A stretch of 64,000 bases of DNA from Bifidobacterium scaligerum (GCF_002802865.1 NZ_PGLQ01000004.1:62001-126000); one strand, 5' to 3'. Positions 1 through 8,788 are shown, numbered from the stretch's first letter. Notes: a model not told the origin generated them from the sequence alone. Made by a program: numbers and translations.

Positions 1-149
1 TTCTCCATCGAAACCGTTCTATAGCCACGGCTTATAGGCGTATATCGGCAATCGCAATATCCTTCTGCCAGTGTCAACCGGCAAAACTTGCTAAGTTCGA
101 ATGCGGAACTGTTTTTCAACACATTGCACAGGCACGAGAAGAGGAACTG

Positions 150-1445
150 ATGGGTACCGATTTCAGTACGCAAACCATTCATGCCGGGTATGACCCGATC
201 GAACATGGACATGCCGCAGTACCTCCCATCTACGCCTCAGCGGCATTCGACCTCGAAAACGCATTACGAGGCGACGCACTCGCCTCCGGCCAAGCCGAAG
301 GCTTCGAATACTCGCGTGTGGCCAATCCCACTGTGGACGCGCTGGAGCAGCGCCTTGCCGTCTTGGAGCACGGGATCGGCGCTGTTGCGGTGAGTTCCGG
401 CATGGCAGCCGTAACCTACGCGCTGATGTGCGCCGCGGAAGGCGGCGGCCGTATCATCGCCCCTACGAATCTTTACGGTGCCAGCGTGGACGCGCTCGGC
501 GACTTCTTGCCCCAGTTCGGCATTCACACCGATTTTGTAAGCAATATCAACGATCTGGACGAAGTGGCCTCCAAAATCGGACCGAACACGCGCGCAATCT
601 TCGCAGAGACTGTAGCCAATCCCTCCACCACGATCCTGGATGTCGAGCCTTTGGCCGAGCTGGCCCATCGACATGGCATCGCCCTTATCGTGGACAACAC
701 CGTACCGACACCGTATCTGTTCAATCCGATTCTCTTCGGCGCGGATATCGTGGTCCATTCCACCACCAAGGGCATCACCGGTCATGGCAACGCCATCGGC
801 GGAGCGGTTATCGATGGAGGTCATTTCGACTGGGCCAACGGCCGCTTCCCCCAATTCACCGCTCGCCAACAAGTCATCAGCGACGATCGCACCGATCAAT
901 GGCATAGTTTTGCCGAAAAGTTCGGCAAGGCCGCCTTCATCAAACGTATCCGCATCAAGTATCTGCGCACGTTCGGCGCAGTGGCAAGCCCGTTCAACGC
1001 CTATCTCTCCCTCATCGGATTGGAGACCCTGCCTCAGCGGGTCGCCCAGCAGGTGGCCTCCGCAAAGGCGATCGCCGAGCATCTGTCCCGTAGCCCACAT
1101 GTCATCAAGGTCAACTATTCCGGTCTGGGCTATACGCCGCAATATGAGCTGATCGGCAAGTATTTCCCTCGCGGCGTAGGACAGATCCTTTCGTTCCTGG
1201 TGGACGGCGACGCTAACAACGTACGTCGAATCATCGACGGCACACGGCTGTTCTCCTATGTCCCGAACATCGGTGACGCCCGTTCATTGATTGTGGATCC
1301 GGCGCATATCACCCATCGAGAGGTGCCCGCCGAGGCGCGTATTGCCGCTGGAGTGAGCGATAATCTCATCCGACTGTCCATCGGGCTCGAATCCGTACAC
1401 GATCTCATCGCGGACCTCGATCAGGCCATTGCCGCCGCATACTAG
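150..1445 (+). CDS. metY: O-acetylhomoserine sulfhydrylase (Cys/Met PLP family)
   Basis: This 431-residue enzyme of the Cys/Met metabolism PLP family most likely makes homocysteine from O-acetylhomoserine and sulfide in the cytoplasm. The PLP lysine is K207 in HSTTKGITGHG, preceded by the cofactor-binding aspartate in IVDNT near residue 182. The insertion DWANGRFPQFT around residues 227-237 and the length above 420 residues are typical of O-acetylhomoserine sulfhydrylases rather than the shorter cystathionine synthases. An AAGAGGAA ribosome site precedes the ATG. It is convergent with a second PLP enzyme and ends in its own terminator, so it is probably monocistronic. The family is certain; the exact substrate is inferred from length and motifs. 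Confidence 0.88.
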   Translation: MGTDFSTQTIHAGYDPIEHGHAAVPPIYASAAFDLENALRGDALASGQAEGFEYSRVANPTVDALEQRLAVLEHGIGAVAVSSGMAAVTYALMCAAEGGGRIIAPTNLYGASVDALGDFLPQFGIHTDFVSNINDLDEVASKIGPNTRAIFAETVANPSTTILDVEPLAELAHRHGIALIVDNTVPTPYLFNPILFGADIVVHSTTKGITGHGNAIGGAVIDGGHFDWANGRFPQFTARQQVISDDRTDQWHSFAEKFGKAAFIKRIRIKYLRTFGAVASPFNAYLSLIGLETLPQRVAQQVASAKAIAEHLSRSPHVIKVNYSGLGYTPQYELIGKYFPRGVGQILSFLVDGDANNVRRIIDGTRLFSYVPNIGDARSLIVDPAHITHREVPAEARIAAGVSDNLIRLSIGLESVHDLIADLDQAIAAAY

Positions 1446-1460
1446 AACCGACAGCTTGAT

Positions 1461-1493
1461 AAGCGGCCATCTGGTTGTGATGGCCGCTTTTTT
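1461..1493 (+). terminator. Rho-independent terminator after metY
   Basis: A perfect 10-bp stem (AAGCGGCCAT at 1461-1470 with its complement at 1480-1489) closes a 9-base loop and runs into TTTTTT, 15 bases after the metY stop codon. Confidence 0.9.
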
Positions 1494-1528
1494 GTTACCG
1501 GAACCGTGAAACAATACGAGCAACAACA

Positions 1529-1570
1529 AACGAAGGTCGGCGTCAACAACTGTTGGCACCGACCTTCGTT
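1529..1570 (-). terminator. Terminator of the metB-type gene
   Basis: A perfect 12-bp stem (AACGAAGGTCGG at 1529-1540 with 1559-1570) is followed on the minus strand by a T-rich tract (TTTGTTGTTG). It lies 30 bases beyond the stop of the minus-strand gene and faces the metY terminator. Confidence 0.85.
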
Positions 1571-1599
1571 ATTCAGACTCCGAATACTCCAGCTGCGAT

Positions 1600-2829
1600 T
1601 CAGGCAAACACGCCTTCCGCGATCTTGCTGAATACATCCTCGTCCCCATGCCGTTGGAGGTAGCGCTCATAGGCGATGTCAAAGGCCTGTCCCAGATCTT
1701 CGATGAGATCGGCAGCGTCTTCGATGCCCACGGCAAGACGCACCAGCTCATCAGTGATACCCACCTTGAGCCTTTCTTCACGCGGCAGTTCGAAATGGGT
1801 CATGCGACAAGGCAGCTCGGCAAGTGATTCGACCGCGCCAAGCGAGACTGCCAAGTGGAAAATATGCAGATTGTTGAGCACGTCGGCAGGATCCACACCG
1901 GGTACGACTTCAAAGCTCAGTACACCTCCGGCGCCTCGCAATCCTTTGGCGGCCAGCTCACGCTCATGGCCTGGAAGACCCGGATAGTTGACGGTTTTGA
2001 CCAGTGGATGAGCAAGCAAATATTGGGCGATGGACTTGGCATTGGCCTGCTGACGGTCCATGCGCAGGGCGAGCGTCTGAATGCCACGACGCACGGCGTC
2101 GCATTCAGACGGCGCCAGAACACCGCCAAAACGATTCTGCGCGAAGTAGATGGCGTTGCCGATTTCCTTGCTGAGGGTGACTACCAGCCCGGCGTTAACG
2201 TCGGAGTGTCCGGCAAGGTATTTGGTGGCGGAATGGATGACCACGTCCGCGCCGAGATCAAGAGGACGCTGCAGGTACGGGGTCACGAAGGTGTTGTCCA
2301 CAACAGCGATGGCACCATGGCGATGAGCGATGTTGGCGATAAGCCGCACATCGTTGACATCGAGCAGAGGATTGGTAAGCACTTCAAAGTAGACGGCTTT
2401 GGCCGCGGGAATGTTCTGTTCCGGCTGCGCCGCGACGGCATCCTCCAACGCTTGCGCATCATGAGTGTCCACCGCAGTGAACACCAGACCGCGATCGGCG
2501 AAATATTCATGGAACAGCGAGTAGGTTCCACCATAGATGTTCTTGCCCACGACGATGCGATCGCCGGGCTTGAATATGCTCAGCACGGCATGGATGGCGG
2601 CCAGTCCGGAAGCGAAGGCGAAGCCACGATCGCCATGTTCAAGCTGCGCGATCTGACGTTCGAGGAAATCACGAGTAGGGTTGCCGCTGCGCGCATAATC
2701 GTAGCGAGGCATCGCATCGACCCTCTCGAAGGCATATGTCGTTGAATTGTAGATCGGCGGGTTCACAGCTCCGGTGTTGTTGTCATCAACCGGCAGTCCA
2801 TGAACAAGCTGGGTATTGAATCTGGTCAT
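1600..2829 (-). CDS. metB: Cystathionine gamma-synthase / beta-lyase (PLP)
   Basis: This 409-residue trans-sulfuration enzyme belongs to the Cys/Met PLP family. The PLP lysine is K203 in HSATKYLAGHSDV, with the cofactor aspartate in VVDNT near residue 178 and the phosphate-binding ASGLAA segment near 73. YDYARSGNPTR near residue 43 is the usual phosphate- and substrate-binding segment. Gamma-synthase (cystathionine from O-acyl-homoserine and cysteine) and beta-lyase (cystathionine to homocysteine) cannot be told apart reliably by eye, so the symbol is provisional. It lies downstream of an amino acid ABC operon on the same strand but is separated from it by a terminator, so it has its own promoter in 2830-2892. 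Confidence 0.82.
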   Translation of the reverse strand: MTRFNTQLVHGLPVDDNNTGAVNPPIYNSTTYAFERVDAMPRYDYARSGNPTRDFLERQIAQLEHGDRGFAFASGLAAIHAVLSIFKPGDRIVVGKNIYGGTYSLFHEYFADRGLVFTAVDTHDAQALEDAVAAQPEQNIPAAKAVYFEVLTNPLLDVNDVRLIANIAHRHGAIAVVDNTFVTPYLQRPLDLGADVVIHSATKYLAGHSDVNAGLVVTLSKEIGNAIYFAQNRFGGVLAPSECDAVRRGIQTLALRMDRQQANAKSIAQYLLAHPLVKTVNYPGLPGHERELAAKGLRGAGGVLSFEVVPGVDPADVLNNLHIFHLAVSLGAVESLAELPCRMTHFELPREERLKVGITDELVRLAVGIEDAADLIEDLGQAFDIAYERYLQRHGDEDVFSKIAEGVFA

Positions 2830-2892
2830 TGCGCACCCCCTTTACGGTTATGAATTCATGTGGTGTTCGGTACGTTTTAGACGATAACGCAA

Positions 2893-2921
2893 AACGCCGG
2901 CCCGAAGGCCGGCGTTGCTAT
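2893..2921 (-). terminator. Terminator of the amino acid ABC operon
   Basis: A perfect 10-bp GC-rich stem (AACGCCGGCC at 2893-2902 and its complement at 2907-2916) has a 4-base loop. Reading on the minus strand it is followed by TTTTGCGTT. It lies about 40 bases beyond the binding-protein stop codon. Confidence 0.85.
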
Positions 2922-2955
2922 ATGTGTTGGTTATGGGAGGTTATGTACCGATCGA

Positions 2956-3858
2956 TCAGAGCTCGCCATTCTCCACCACGATGTCGTCAGGATTGACTTC
3001 ATCGCCGTAGACCGGTTCCAAAGTCTGCTCATAGTCCTTGTGGAAGAAGTTCTCCTCGCCGAGCTTGGCGATCTCTTCGTTCACGAAGTCCAGCAGTTCC
3101 TTGTTGCCCTTCTGCACGGCCGGCGCGATGGTGTCTTCATCACCAAGCTTGGTGATGCCTACCTTGAAGCCCTTGTTGGCCTTGGCCCAAGCGAGCACCT
3201 CGGTGTTGTCGGTGGAGAAGGCGTCTCCACGGCCGTCGAGCAGCGCATTGTAGGCGTCGGCGTACTGGTCGTACTTCTGCAACGTAACGTTCGGGTAGTT
3301 CTCCTCGAAGTACGTTTCGGCGGTAGTGCCCTTGGCAATGATCAGAGTCTTGCCATCAAGCTGGCTGACATCGGTGATCTCAGCGCTCTCCGGGGATACG
3401 ACGCCAAGTGCGACCTTCATGTACGGCTTGGCGAAGTCGACCTTCTCCTTACGTTCGTCGGTCACAGTGAAGTTGGCGAGCACCAGATCCACCTTGTTCG
3501 AGGTCAGCACATCCACACGAGCCGCCGGGTCCACGGACGTGTATTCGACCTTGACGCCGAGGTCCTTGGCCAGACGCTCTGCGAAGACCACATCATACCC
3601 TTGGTATTTGCCGTCCTGATCGACATAACCGAACGGTGCCTTGTCGGAGAAGACAGCGATCTTGATGGTGCCGCTCTTCTTGATCTCATCAAGGCTGCGA
3701 GCCTTGGCGTTCGCGCTGGAGGAGCTGCCGGAATTGCTCGAAGCAGTGTCGCTCGGCGTTGCGGCGGACGGACCGCAGGCCGCCACGGAGGCAGCCATGA
3801 TCAACGCTGCGCCGGCGGCGATGATGGACTTGATGGTTGTTCCTACCTTGATAGTCAT
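2956..3858 (-). CDS. Polar amino acid ABC transporter, substrate-binding lipoprotein
   Basis: This lipoprotein catches the substrate outside the membrane for the importer encoded just upstream. The start at 3858 is preferred over an upstream in-frame start because AGAGGAAG lies directly before it and the protein then opens with a proper signal: a positively charged MTIKVGTTIK, a hydrophobic core and the lipobox VAAC. A Ser/Ala linker follows, then a family 3 bacterial solute-binding domain (SLDEIKKSGTIKIAVFSDKAPFGY onward is the family's typical first strand). The 300-residue length is usual. It is the last gene of its operon. Neighbouring sulfur amino acid genes suggest cystine or methionine-type substrates, while glutamate/glutamine is equally common in the family. 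The substrate is not decided by the sequence. Confidence 0.88.
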   Translation of the reverse strand: MTIKVGTTIKSIIAAGAALIMAASVAACGPSAATPSDTASSNSGSSSSANAKARSLDEIKKSGTIKIAVFSDKAPFGYVDQDGKYQGYDVVFAERLAKDLGVKVEYTSVDPAARVDVLTSNKVDLVLANFTVTDERKEKVDFAKPYMKVALGVVSPESAEITDVSQLDGKTLIIAKGTTAETYFEENYPNVTLQKYDQYADAYNALLDGRGDAFSTDNTEVLAWAKANKGFKVGITKLGDEDTIAPAVQKGNKELLDFVNEEIAKLGEENFFHKDYEQTLEPVYGDEVNPDDIVVENGEL

Positions 3859-3925
3859 AGGTTCTTCCTCTCTGTGGTGACTATTGTGGTAACTCTTTGA
3901 TGTATCGGTTTTCGTTATCGAGCCA

Positions 3926-4789
3926 TCACTCGAATTCAAAAGTGTGTAGGAATTGACGCGCACGTTCAGTTTGCGGATGCGCGAAGAAGGCGTGTGCGTC
4001 GTGCGATTCCTCCACGATATGACCGCCGTCCAACAGAATCACATGATCGGCGATGGCTCGCGCGAACTGCATCTCATGAGTGACGATCAGCATGGTCTGA
4101 CCGGCCTTGGCCAGTTCCAGCACCACATCCAGCACTTCACGCACCATTTCCGGGTCAAGCGCCGCAGTGATCTCATCCAGCAGCAATACTTCCGGATGAA
4201 GAATCAATGCACGGCAGATGGCCACGCGCTGACGCTGACCGCCGGAAAGCTCATGAGGCCATGCATCCTTACGGTCGGCAAGGCCAACACGGTCCAGAAG
4301 CTTCAATGCCTCAGCCTCCACTTGGGCCTTATCTCGTTTCTGCACCAGCAACGGAGCCATCGTGATGTTGCCGAGCACGGTTTTGTTCGGGAACAAGTCA
4401 TAGCTTTGGAACACCATGCCGATTCGCGTACGCAAAGCGCTCGAACGATTGGACCGGCCTGCTTTTTCGGTGCCCGGACGGCCTTCGTCAATCACTTGAT
4501 CATTGATGGAGATAGTGCCACCCTGAATCGGTTCAAGACCGGCGATGGTGCGAAGCAGCGTGGACTTGCCCGATCCGGACGGCCCCAATACCACAAGCAC
4601 TGTGCCATGCTCCACTTTGAAGGAGATGTCGTTGAGCACCGGCTTGTCGGCATTGGCGTATTGCTTCACCAGATGCCTGACCTCGAATCCTTTGCAATCC
4701 GAGGTAGGCGACGGACCGGAGGTCTCGAAGGCGGTCACCGCCTCGTCGTTCACGGTATTGTCGGTATTGAGTTGGGCGGGTTCAGTCAT
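3926..4789 (-). CDS. Polar amino acid ABC transporter, ATP-binding protein
   Basis: This ATPase of 287 residues drives the importer from the cytoplasmic face. It has Walker A GPSGSGKST, the signature LSGGQRQRVAICRAL, Walker B VLLLDE and the H-loop histidine in VTHEM. The D-loop region reads EITAALDPE, where ITAALD replaces the common PTSALD; this is seen in some family members. An extra acidic N-terminal tail of about 30 residues precedes the domain. Its start overlaps the stop of the upstream permease by 8 bases, which suggests translational coupling. The GlnQ/HisP/YecC-type family is certain. Confidence 0.9.
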   Translation of the reverse strand: MTEPAQLNTDNTVNDEAVTAFETSGPSPTSDCKGFEVRHLVKQYANADKPVLNDISFKVEHGTVLVVLGPSGSGKSTLLRTIAGLEPIQGGTISINDQVIDEGRPGTEKAGRSNRSSALRTRIGMVFQSYDLFPNKTVLGNITMAPLLVQKRDKAQVEAEALKLLDRVGLADRKDAWPHELSGGQRQRVAICRALILHPEVLLLDEITAALDPEMVREVLDVVLELAKAGQTMLIVTHEMQFARAIADHVILLDGGHIVEESHDAHAFFAHPQTERARQFLHTFEFE

Positions 4790-5456
4790 GGGACCACCTC
4801 TTTTCCAGCTGGCGAGCCACGATGGACAACGGCCAGCACACGATGAAGTACATGAAGAAGATGACTCCGTAGATCCACAGCGTACCTGACGGATACTGGA
4901 ATCGGTTCGCGTCGATGATCTGCTGGCCCACCTTGATGACCTCCACTACACCGAGCAGCACGGCCAATGACGTGGTTTTGACAATACGCGTGGCCAGATT
5001 CACGCTGGCCGGCAACAGTCGCCGGACAGCTTGCGGCAGAATCACACGGCTGAAGGTCTGCCACGGGCTCAACCCCAGTACATAACTTGACTCGTACTGC
5101 ACTTTGGGAATGGATTGCAGCGCTCCGCGCACCAGATCACCGAGTTCCGCACCACCCCACAGGATGAACACCAACACACAGGCGCCGGTGGCGTCCAGAT
5201 TCCAGTCGAACCATCGAGCGAAACCATAGTAGGCGAGGAACAACAATGCCAGTTGCGGCATGATACGGATGAAATCAAGGTAGATGCGCATCAGTGCACG
5301 CACCACCGGATTCTTGAGCGTCATCAGCCAGCCGACCACAAGACCGACCGGAATGGAGACGCCCACAGATACGCCGGCAATCCACACCGTGACCCACAGG
5401 CCTTGCAATAGGCGGGGAAATACGCCAGGCTGCAGGAGGATTTCAGCGCCTTGCAT
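4782..5456 (-). CDS. Amino acid ABC transporter permease (second of pair)
   Basis: This 224-residue membrane permease of the His/Glu/Gln family has about five hydrophobic segments. The EAA-loop coupling region reads SSYVLGLSPWQTFSRVILPQAVRRLLP, where G-L-S-P and I-L-P-Q-A are the conserved marks that contact the ATPase. It overlaps the permease upstream by 14 bases and the ATPase downstream by 8 bases, so the three genes form one translationally coupled block. Paired with the 219-residue permease it would form the heterodimeric channel. Confidence 0.88.
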   Translation of the reverse strand: MQGAEILLQPGVFPRLLQGLWVTVWIAGVSVGVSIPVGLVVGWLMTLKNPVVRALMRIYLDFIRIMPQLALLFLAYYGFARWFDWNLDATGACVLVFILWGGAELGDLVRGALQSIPKVQYESSYVLGLSPWQTFSRVILPQAVRRLLPASVNLATRIVKTTSLAVLLGVVEVIKVGQQIIDANRFQYPSGTLWIYGVIFFMYFIVCWPLSIVARQLEKRWSHD

Positions 5457-6102
5457 AGTCGAACCTCCCCTCCAGCCACGTGCCGAGGACGGAGATCGGC
5501 AGCAGAATCACCAGATAGGCGACCACCAGCATAAACAGCGATTCATAGGTGCTGTAATACATGCCGATCAAATCTTTGGCCATATACATCACATCCGCCA
5601 GTGCGATGGCGGAAACCACGCTGGATTCCTTAAACAGGAAGATCACATTGGCAACGATGCCGGGAATCGCAGTGGATATGGCCTGCGGCATCACTACGTG
5701 GGTGATGGATTGCATCGGAGTCAATCCCAGAACATACGCATTCTCGCGTTGCACCTTAGGCACGGCTTCCAGACCGCCGCGCATCGCTTCGGCCATATAC
5801 GACCCACCCAAGAATCCAAGACCGACGATCGCACAGGTTTCAGCAGACCAGACCACACCCAGCTTCGGCAAGCCGAAATACAGGAAATACAGCTGAACCA
5901 ACAATGGAGTGTTGCGACTGAGCTCAATATATATACGTACGATTTGGCGAAGCACTGGAACCCGAGCGATCTCGATGCCGGCGCATACCAAGCCCACCAC
6001 GATGGCGAGCAGTATGCCGAACACGGAAATGAATAAGGTCATCAGCGTGCCGTTGACAAAGAAGGGCGCATAACGTGCCACAAACGACCAGTCAAAGACC
6101 AC
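5443..6102 (-). CDS. Amino acid ABC transporter permease (first of pair)
   Basis: This 219-residue permease is the first gene of the operon. It has about five membrane spans and the same family EAA loop, NAYVLGLTPMQSITHVVMPQA. The segment IYIELSRNTPLLVQLYFLYFG is the typical conserved second block of this family. An AGAAAGGAG ribosome site lies directly upstream of the ATG. Promoter signals for the operon should lie in 6103-6428. Confidence 0.88.
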   Translation of the reverse strand: MVFDWSFVARYAPFFVNGTLMTLFISVFGILLAIVVGLVCAGIEIARVPVLRQIVRIYIELSRNTPLLVQLYFLYFGLPKLGVVWSAETCAIVGLGFLGGSYMAEAMRGGLEAVPKVQRENAYVLGLTPMQSITHVVMPQAISTAIPGIVANVIFLFKESSVVSAIALADVMYMAKDLIGMYYSTYESLFMLVVAYLVILLPISVLGTWLEGRFDYARR

Positions 6103-6428
6103 GGACGCGCTCCTTTCTCTCCGGTTCTCTCATAAACTTGGCTTCTCTCATAGTTTCAGGGTAACGTCCACCGAATGAATCGCTGTTCGTTTCCATTCTG
6201 TCCATGGCACGCATACGACACAACATGCGTACAATACGACATGAGGGGCTGAACCAATACAGCCCCCTTCGGATTATCGTAGAGTATCAGAGAATGCGGC
6301 AGGACTGAACAGTTATAACGGTTATTTATGAGCCGTTAACGAATTGTTCGCGCTCGGCTGACTCCCGGCGGCGCAATATCATGGTTGCGTTTGCCATAGG
6401 TCAAATCAGGCAGACTACACTGTGCGTT
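6103..6428. promoter_or_regulatory. Divergent intergenic region, ABC operon and esterase
   Basis: This 326-base gap holds the control signals for the minus-strand ABC operon and the plus-strand esterase. It contains an exact direct repeat TTCTCTCATA at 6125-6134 and 6143-6152 just before the ABC operon. It also has a hairpin GGGGCT/AGCCCC at 6245-6266 without a T-run, and a small stem AACGG/CCGTT at 6318-6338. A promoter-like pair for the esterase lies at 6391-6421. No reading frame in it looks coding. Confidence 0.4.
6391..6421 (+). promoter_or_regulatory. Possible leaderless promoter of the esterase gene
   Basis: TTGCCA (6391-6396) and TACACT (6416-6421) are spaced by 19 bases. The esterase ATG begins 8 bases after the -10 box, at the expected transcription start. 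No purine-rich ribosome site precedes that ATG. Confidence 0.35.
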
Positions 6429-7079
6429 ATGAAGATTTCCAAGGCATTGACCCGTATGAAGGGCAACAGCTCCTCCCCCGTGTTTGTATTGCTGCATGGA
6501 TGGGGCTCCAACGAATACGATCTGCCGGACATCCTGAACTATTGCGGTGCCGGATCTGCGGATTACGCTAGCCTTCAAGCACCAATCGCCTACGGCATGG
6601 GGTACACATGGTTCGGCGACTGGGCTCATGAGGGAGTGCCGGAGGGTGCCTCACTGGATGAGCAGGCTGCGGTGGCATGCCAAGCCATCGATGCATGGGT
6701 GAGTGAGAACATCCCATCCGAACGCCCGGTGGCAGTAATGGGATTCTCGCAAGGCGGCCTTCTGGCAGGGCATATGCTGCGCATGTATCCCGAGCGATAC
6801 ACCGCCGCTATTTCATGCTCCGGATGGCTGGCACCGGGGCCGGTCAAAACGGACGAACTGTTGTCCGAACTCAAGCCGGCGGTATTCTACGGTCACGGAG
6901 CCGCCGACGACATCTTTCCCAAAGCCGATGTGGAAGCGATGAGCGCGTTCTGGAATGAACACGGCACGCTTACCGAGCGCATCTACCCCGGGATGGCGCA
7001 CTCCATCAACATGCCGGAGCTGCGTGACATTCAACGGTTCCTAGAATCCAACGGATTGGTCAGGCCACAGATCTGGTAA
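6429..7079 (+). CDS. Phospholipase/carboxylesterase family alpha/beta hydrolase
   Basis: This 216-residue serine hydrolase of the phospholipase/carboxylesterase family (PF02230 type) hydrolyses short acyl esters or thioesters in the cytoplasm; there is no signal peptide. With the start at 6429 the catalytic triad is S107 in GFSQGG, D160 in GHGAADDIFP and H191 in GMAHSI. The oxyanion loop is LLHGWGSNE near residue 21. An upstream in-frame ATG at 6381 would add 16 residues that look unlike the family. Neither start has a ribosome site, and the later one sits just after a promoter-like pair. It is followed by a large inverted repeat and a convergent flavodoxin gene. Confidence 0.8.
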   Translation: MKISKALTRMKGNSSSPVFVLLHGWGSNEYDLPDILNYCGAGSADYASLQAPIAYGMGYTWFGDWAHEGVPEGASLDEQAAVACQAIDAWVSENIPSERPVAVMGFSQGGLLAGHMLRMYPERYTAAISCSGWLAPGPVKTDELLSELKPAVFYGHGAADDIFPKADVEAMSAFWNEHGTLTERIYPGMAHSINMPELRDIQRFLESNGLVRPQIW

Positions 7080-7215
7080 TGCGCAGACCCCGACCCGTTC
7101 TCAAGATCGCCTAATCACGGCTGTCCATCCATGGCTAAGTCCATCGGGAGCCATAAGGACCATCTAGAGACCCATCTAACTCAAGCCATGCAAGACGGCT
7201 TTAACCGAAAACTTT

Positions 7216-7317
7216 GTATGTTCGCGCGACTCACGGACCCCACGCGTACATACAAACGATTTCGACCTGAAAATCCTTCGTATGTACGCGTGGGGTCCGT
7301 GAGTCGCGCGAACATAC
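7216..7317. repeat. Perfect 38-bp-arm inverted repeat between convergent genes
   Basis: The arms at 7216-7253 and 7280-7317 are exact reverse complements over all 38 bases, with a 26-base loop. Three more bases pair on the outside beyond one G-U wobble. The arms begin and end with GTATG/CATAC. It sits between the 3' ends of the convergent esterase and flavodoxin genes. There is no clear T-run on either side. It could be a very strong bidirectional terminator or a mobile palindromic element. Confidence 0.9.
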
Positions 7318-7345
7318 GAAGGATTCATGTGTTGTGGTTCGCCCA

Positions 7346-7885
7346 TCAATCATTGATGGAACCCAGCCAGTGCCGAACTCCCCTAGAAACCGCCAATACA
7401 TCATGCTGGGCGGTCTCTCCGCGAAAAGCCAACCCGCGCAGCACAGTCGCGCCGGTAATCCGAGCGATGGACTCCTCGGTATCAGACAACCGACTGCCCT
7501 CATGCGTGCAGAACGGAACGATGGTCTTGCCGGACCAATCACGGCTTCCGAGGAAGGCATACACCGGCATCGGCATATCCGCCCACCAAATCGGGTAGCC
7601 GAGGAACACCATGTTCGCCGAATCAAGAACGGATGCATCACCCTCCAGCGAGAAGGCCGGACGTACGCAACGTTTGCGTTCCTCAGTCGCCTGTGCCACG
7701 GCTTGGTCATACACATCTGGATAGGGCTCGACCGGCACAATTTCAATGCGCGGCGCTCCGGTCTGCCGAGCGATTTCAGCCGCAACCTTGGCCGTATTGC
7801 CGACTTCAATCTCCCCTACCGTATAGTTTTCTCCAGTACGGGAGAAATACACAATCACTGCATTGTTGGTATTGCGAATCACCAT
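7346..7885 (-). CDS. Flavodoxin-family protein
   Basis: This 179-residue protein carries a flavodoxin-like FMN-binding fold. The N-terminal phosphate loop is VYFSRTGENY. The second flavin loop reads FLGYPIWWADMPMPVY, the GYPxWW motif common in flavodoxins of the FldA-related/WrbA-like group. A third loop, CTHEGSRLSDTEESI, follows. The start at 7885 is chosen because AAAGGAAG precedes it, and the 10 upstream in-frame residues have no ribosome site. It probably serves in electron transfer or quinone/azo-type reduction. A relative with the same motifs lies at 38607-39086. Confidence 0.8.
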   Translation of the reverse strand: MVIRNTNNAVIVYFSRTGENYTVGEIEVGNTAKVAAEIARQTGAPRIEIVPVEPYPDVYDQAVAQATEERKRCVRPAFSLEGDASVLDSANMVFLGYPIWWADMPMPVYAFLGSRDWSGKTIVPFCTHEGSRLSDTEESIARITGATVLRGLAFRGETAQHDVLAVSRGVRHWLGSIND

Positions 7886-7954
7886 GCTTCCTTTCGCATA
7901 AGGCTTCAATTCCAATAGATGATGAATGGGAACGCCATGCCCCTATGCCATATT

Positions 7955-8788
7955 TCATGGGCGAAGCGGACCATAGAAGTAGCTGGCCGTCGCACCGCCA
8001 TCGACAAGCACATCAGTGCCGGTGATGAATGTGCCGCGATCGGACATGAGCAGTTCCGCCACATTCGCCACCTCGTCGGCGGTGCCGGGACGGCCGGCCG
8101 GACACTTGGCGAACATGTTCTTGTAGAAATCACCGCGCGGCCCATTGAACTCATCGATGGCCAAAGGCGTAATGATCACACCCGGCGAAATCGAATTAAT
8201 ACGAGCCCCACGTTCGCCCCAACGCACGGATTCGGCCATCACGCGCTTTTCATTGCATCGTTTGGCCAGCTGATAGGCGTGCAGGGTGTCTCGGATGTTC
8301 GCCGGCTGCAGCAACTCAAGCGACAGCAGTTCCTCCGCGGACGTAGTGGCGAGTTGTTCGTCTTCCTCAGGGGTCAATTGCTTCATGCGACGCCCGGATT
8401 GGCTGGAAATGGTCACGCCCACGCCTCCCGACGCGATGACCTTGCCGACTTCCTCCAACAGCACCGCCGTACCATACAGGTCAACATTGAGAATCGTCTC
8501 GACAGCAGCCTGGCTTGGCGAGACGCCGGCCGCGTTCACCAGCATCGTGATCTCGCCCATCGTCTGCGCTTTGGCGATGGCGGCGCGGATCGAATCGCGC
8601 GACGACAAATCCAATGTGGCGGTTGTGCAGTCGAACCCCGCATTGGTCATGGTTTGGGCGATGGCTTCGGCATTTGCGGGATTCTTGTCTCCGATAAGAA
8701 TCCTCATGCCATATCCCATGCGTCGTGCGATGGCCATGCCGATCTGCCCGGCACCAACCAGCAGCATCACCTTACGTTGTGCAGTCAT
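7955..8788 (-). CDS. Short-chain dehydrogenase/reductase family protein
   Basis: This NAD(P)-dependent oxidoreductase of about 277 residues has the nucleotide motif VGAGQIGMAIA at its start. The conserved N-A-A-G segment is LVNAAGVSP. A YQLAK catalytic Y-x-x-x-K follows, with a serine in TISSQSGRR. The C-terminal SPGVIITPLA and DVLVDGGA match classical SDRs. A longer lid than usual lies between the serine and the tyrosine (KQLTPEEDEQLATTSAEELLSLE begins it), as in a subset of SDRs that act on small substrates. GAAAGG precedes the 8788 ATG; an ATG at 8815 is possible. It is divergent from a LysR gene that probably controls it. The substrate is unknown. Confidence 0.8.
   Translation of the reverse strand: MTAQRKVMLLVGAGQIGMAIARRMGYGMRILIGDKNPANAEAIAQTMTNAGFDCTTATLDLSSRDSIRAAIAKAQTMGEITMLVNAAGVSPSQAAVETILNVDLYGTAVLLEEVGKVIASGGVGVTISSQSGRRMKQLTPEEDEQLATTSAEELLSLELLQPANIRDTLHAYQLAKRCNEKRVMAESVRWGERGARINSISPGVIITPLAIDEFNGPRGDFYKNMFAKCPAGRPGTADEVANVAELLMSDRGTFITGTDVLVDGGATASYFYGPLRP

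Noticed and set aside
3859-3963. Upstream extension of the ABC binding protein
   Set aside because: It would bury the signal peptide 35 residues inside the protein; a ribosome site precedes the inner ATG.
7216-7317. Reading the 38-bp repeat as insertion sequence ends
   Set aside because: Only 26 bases lie between the arms, with no transposase and no target duplication seen.
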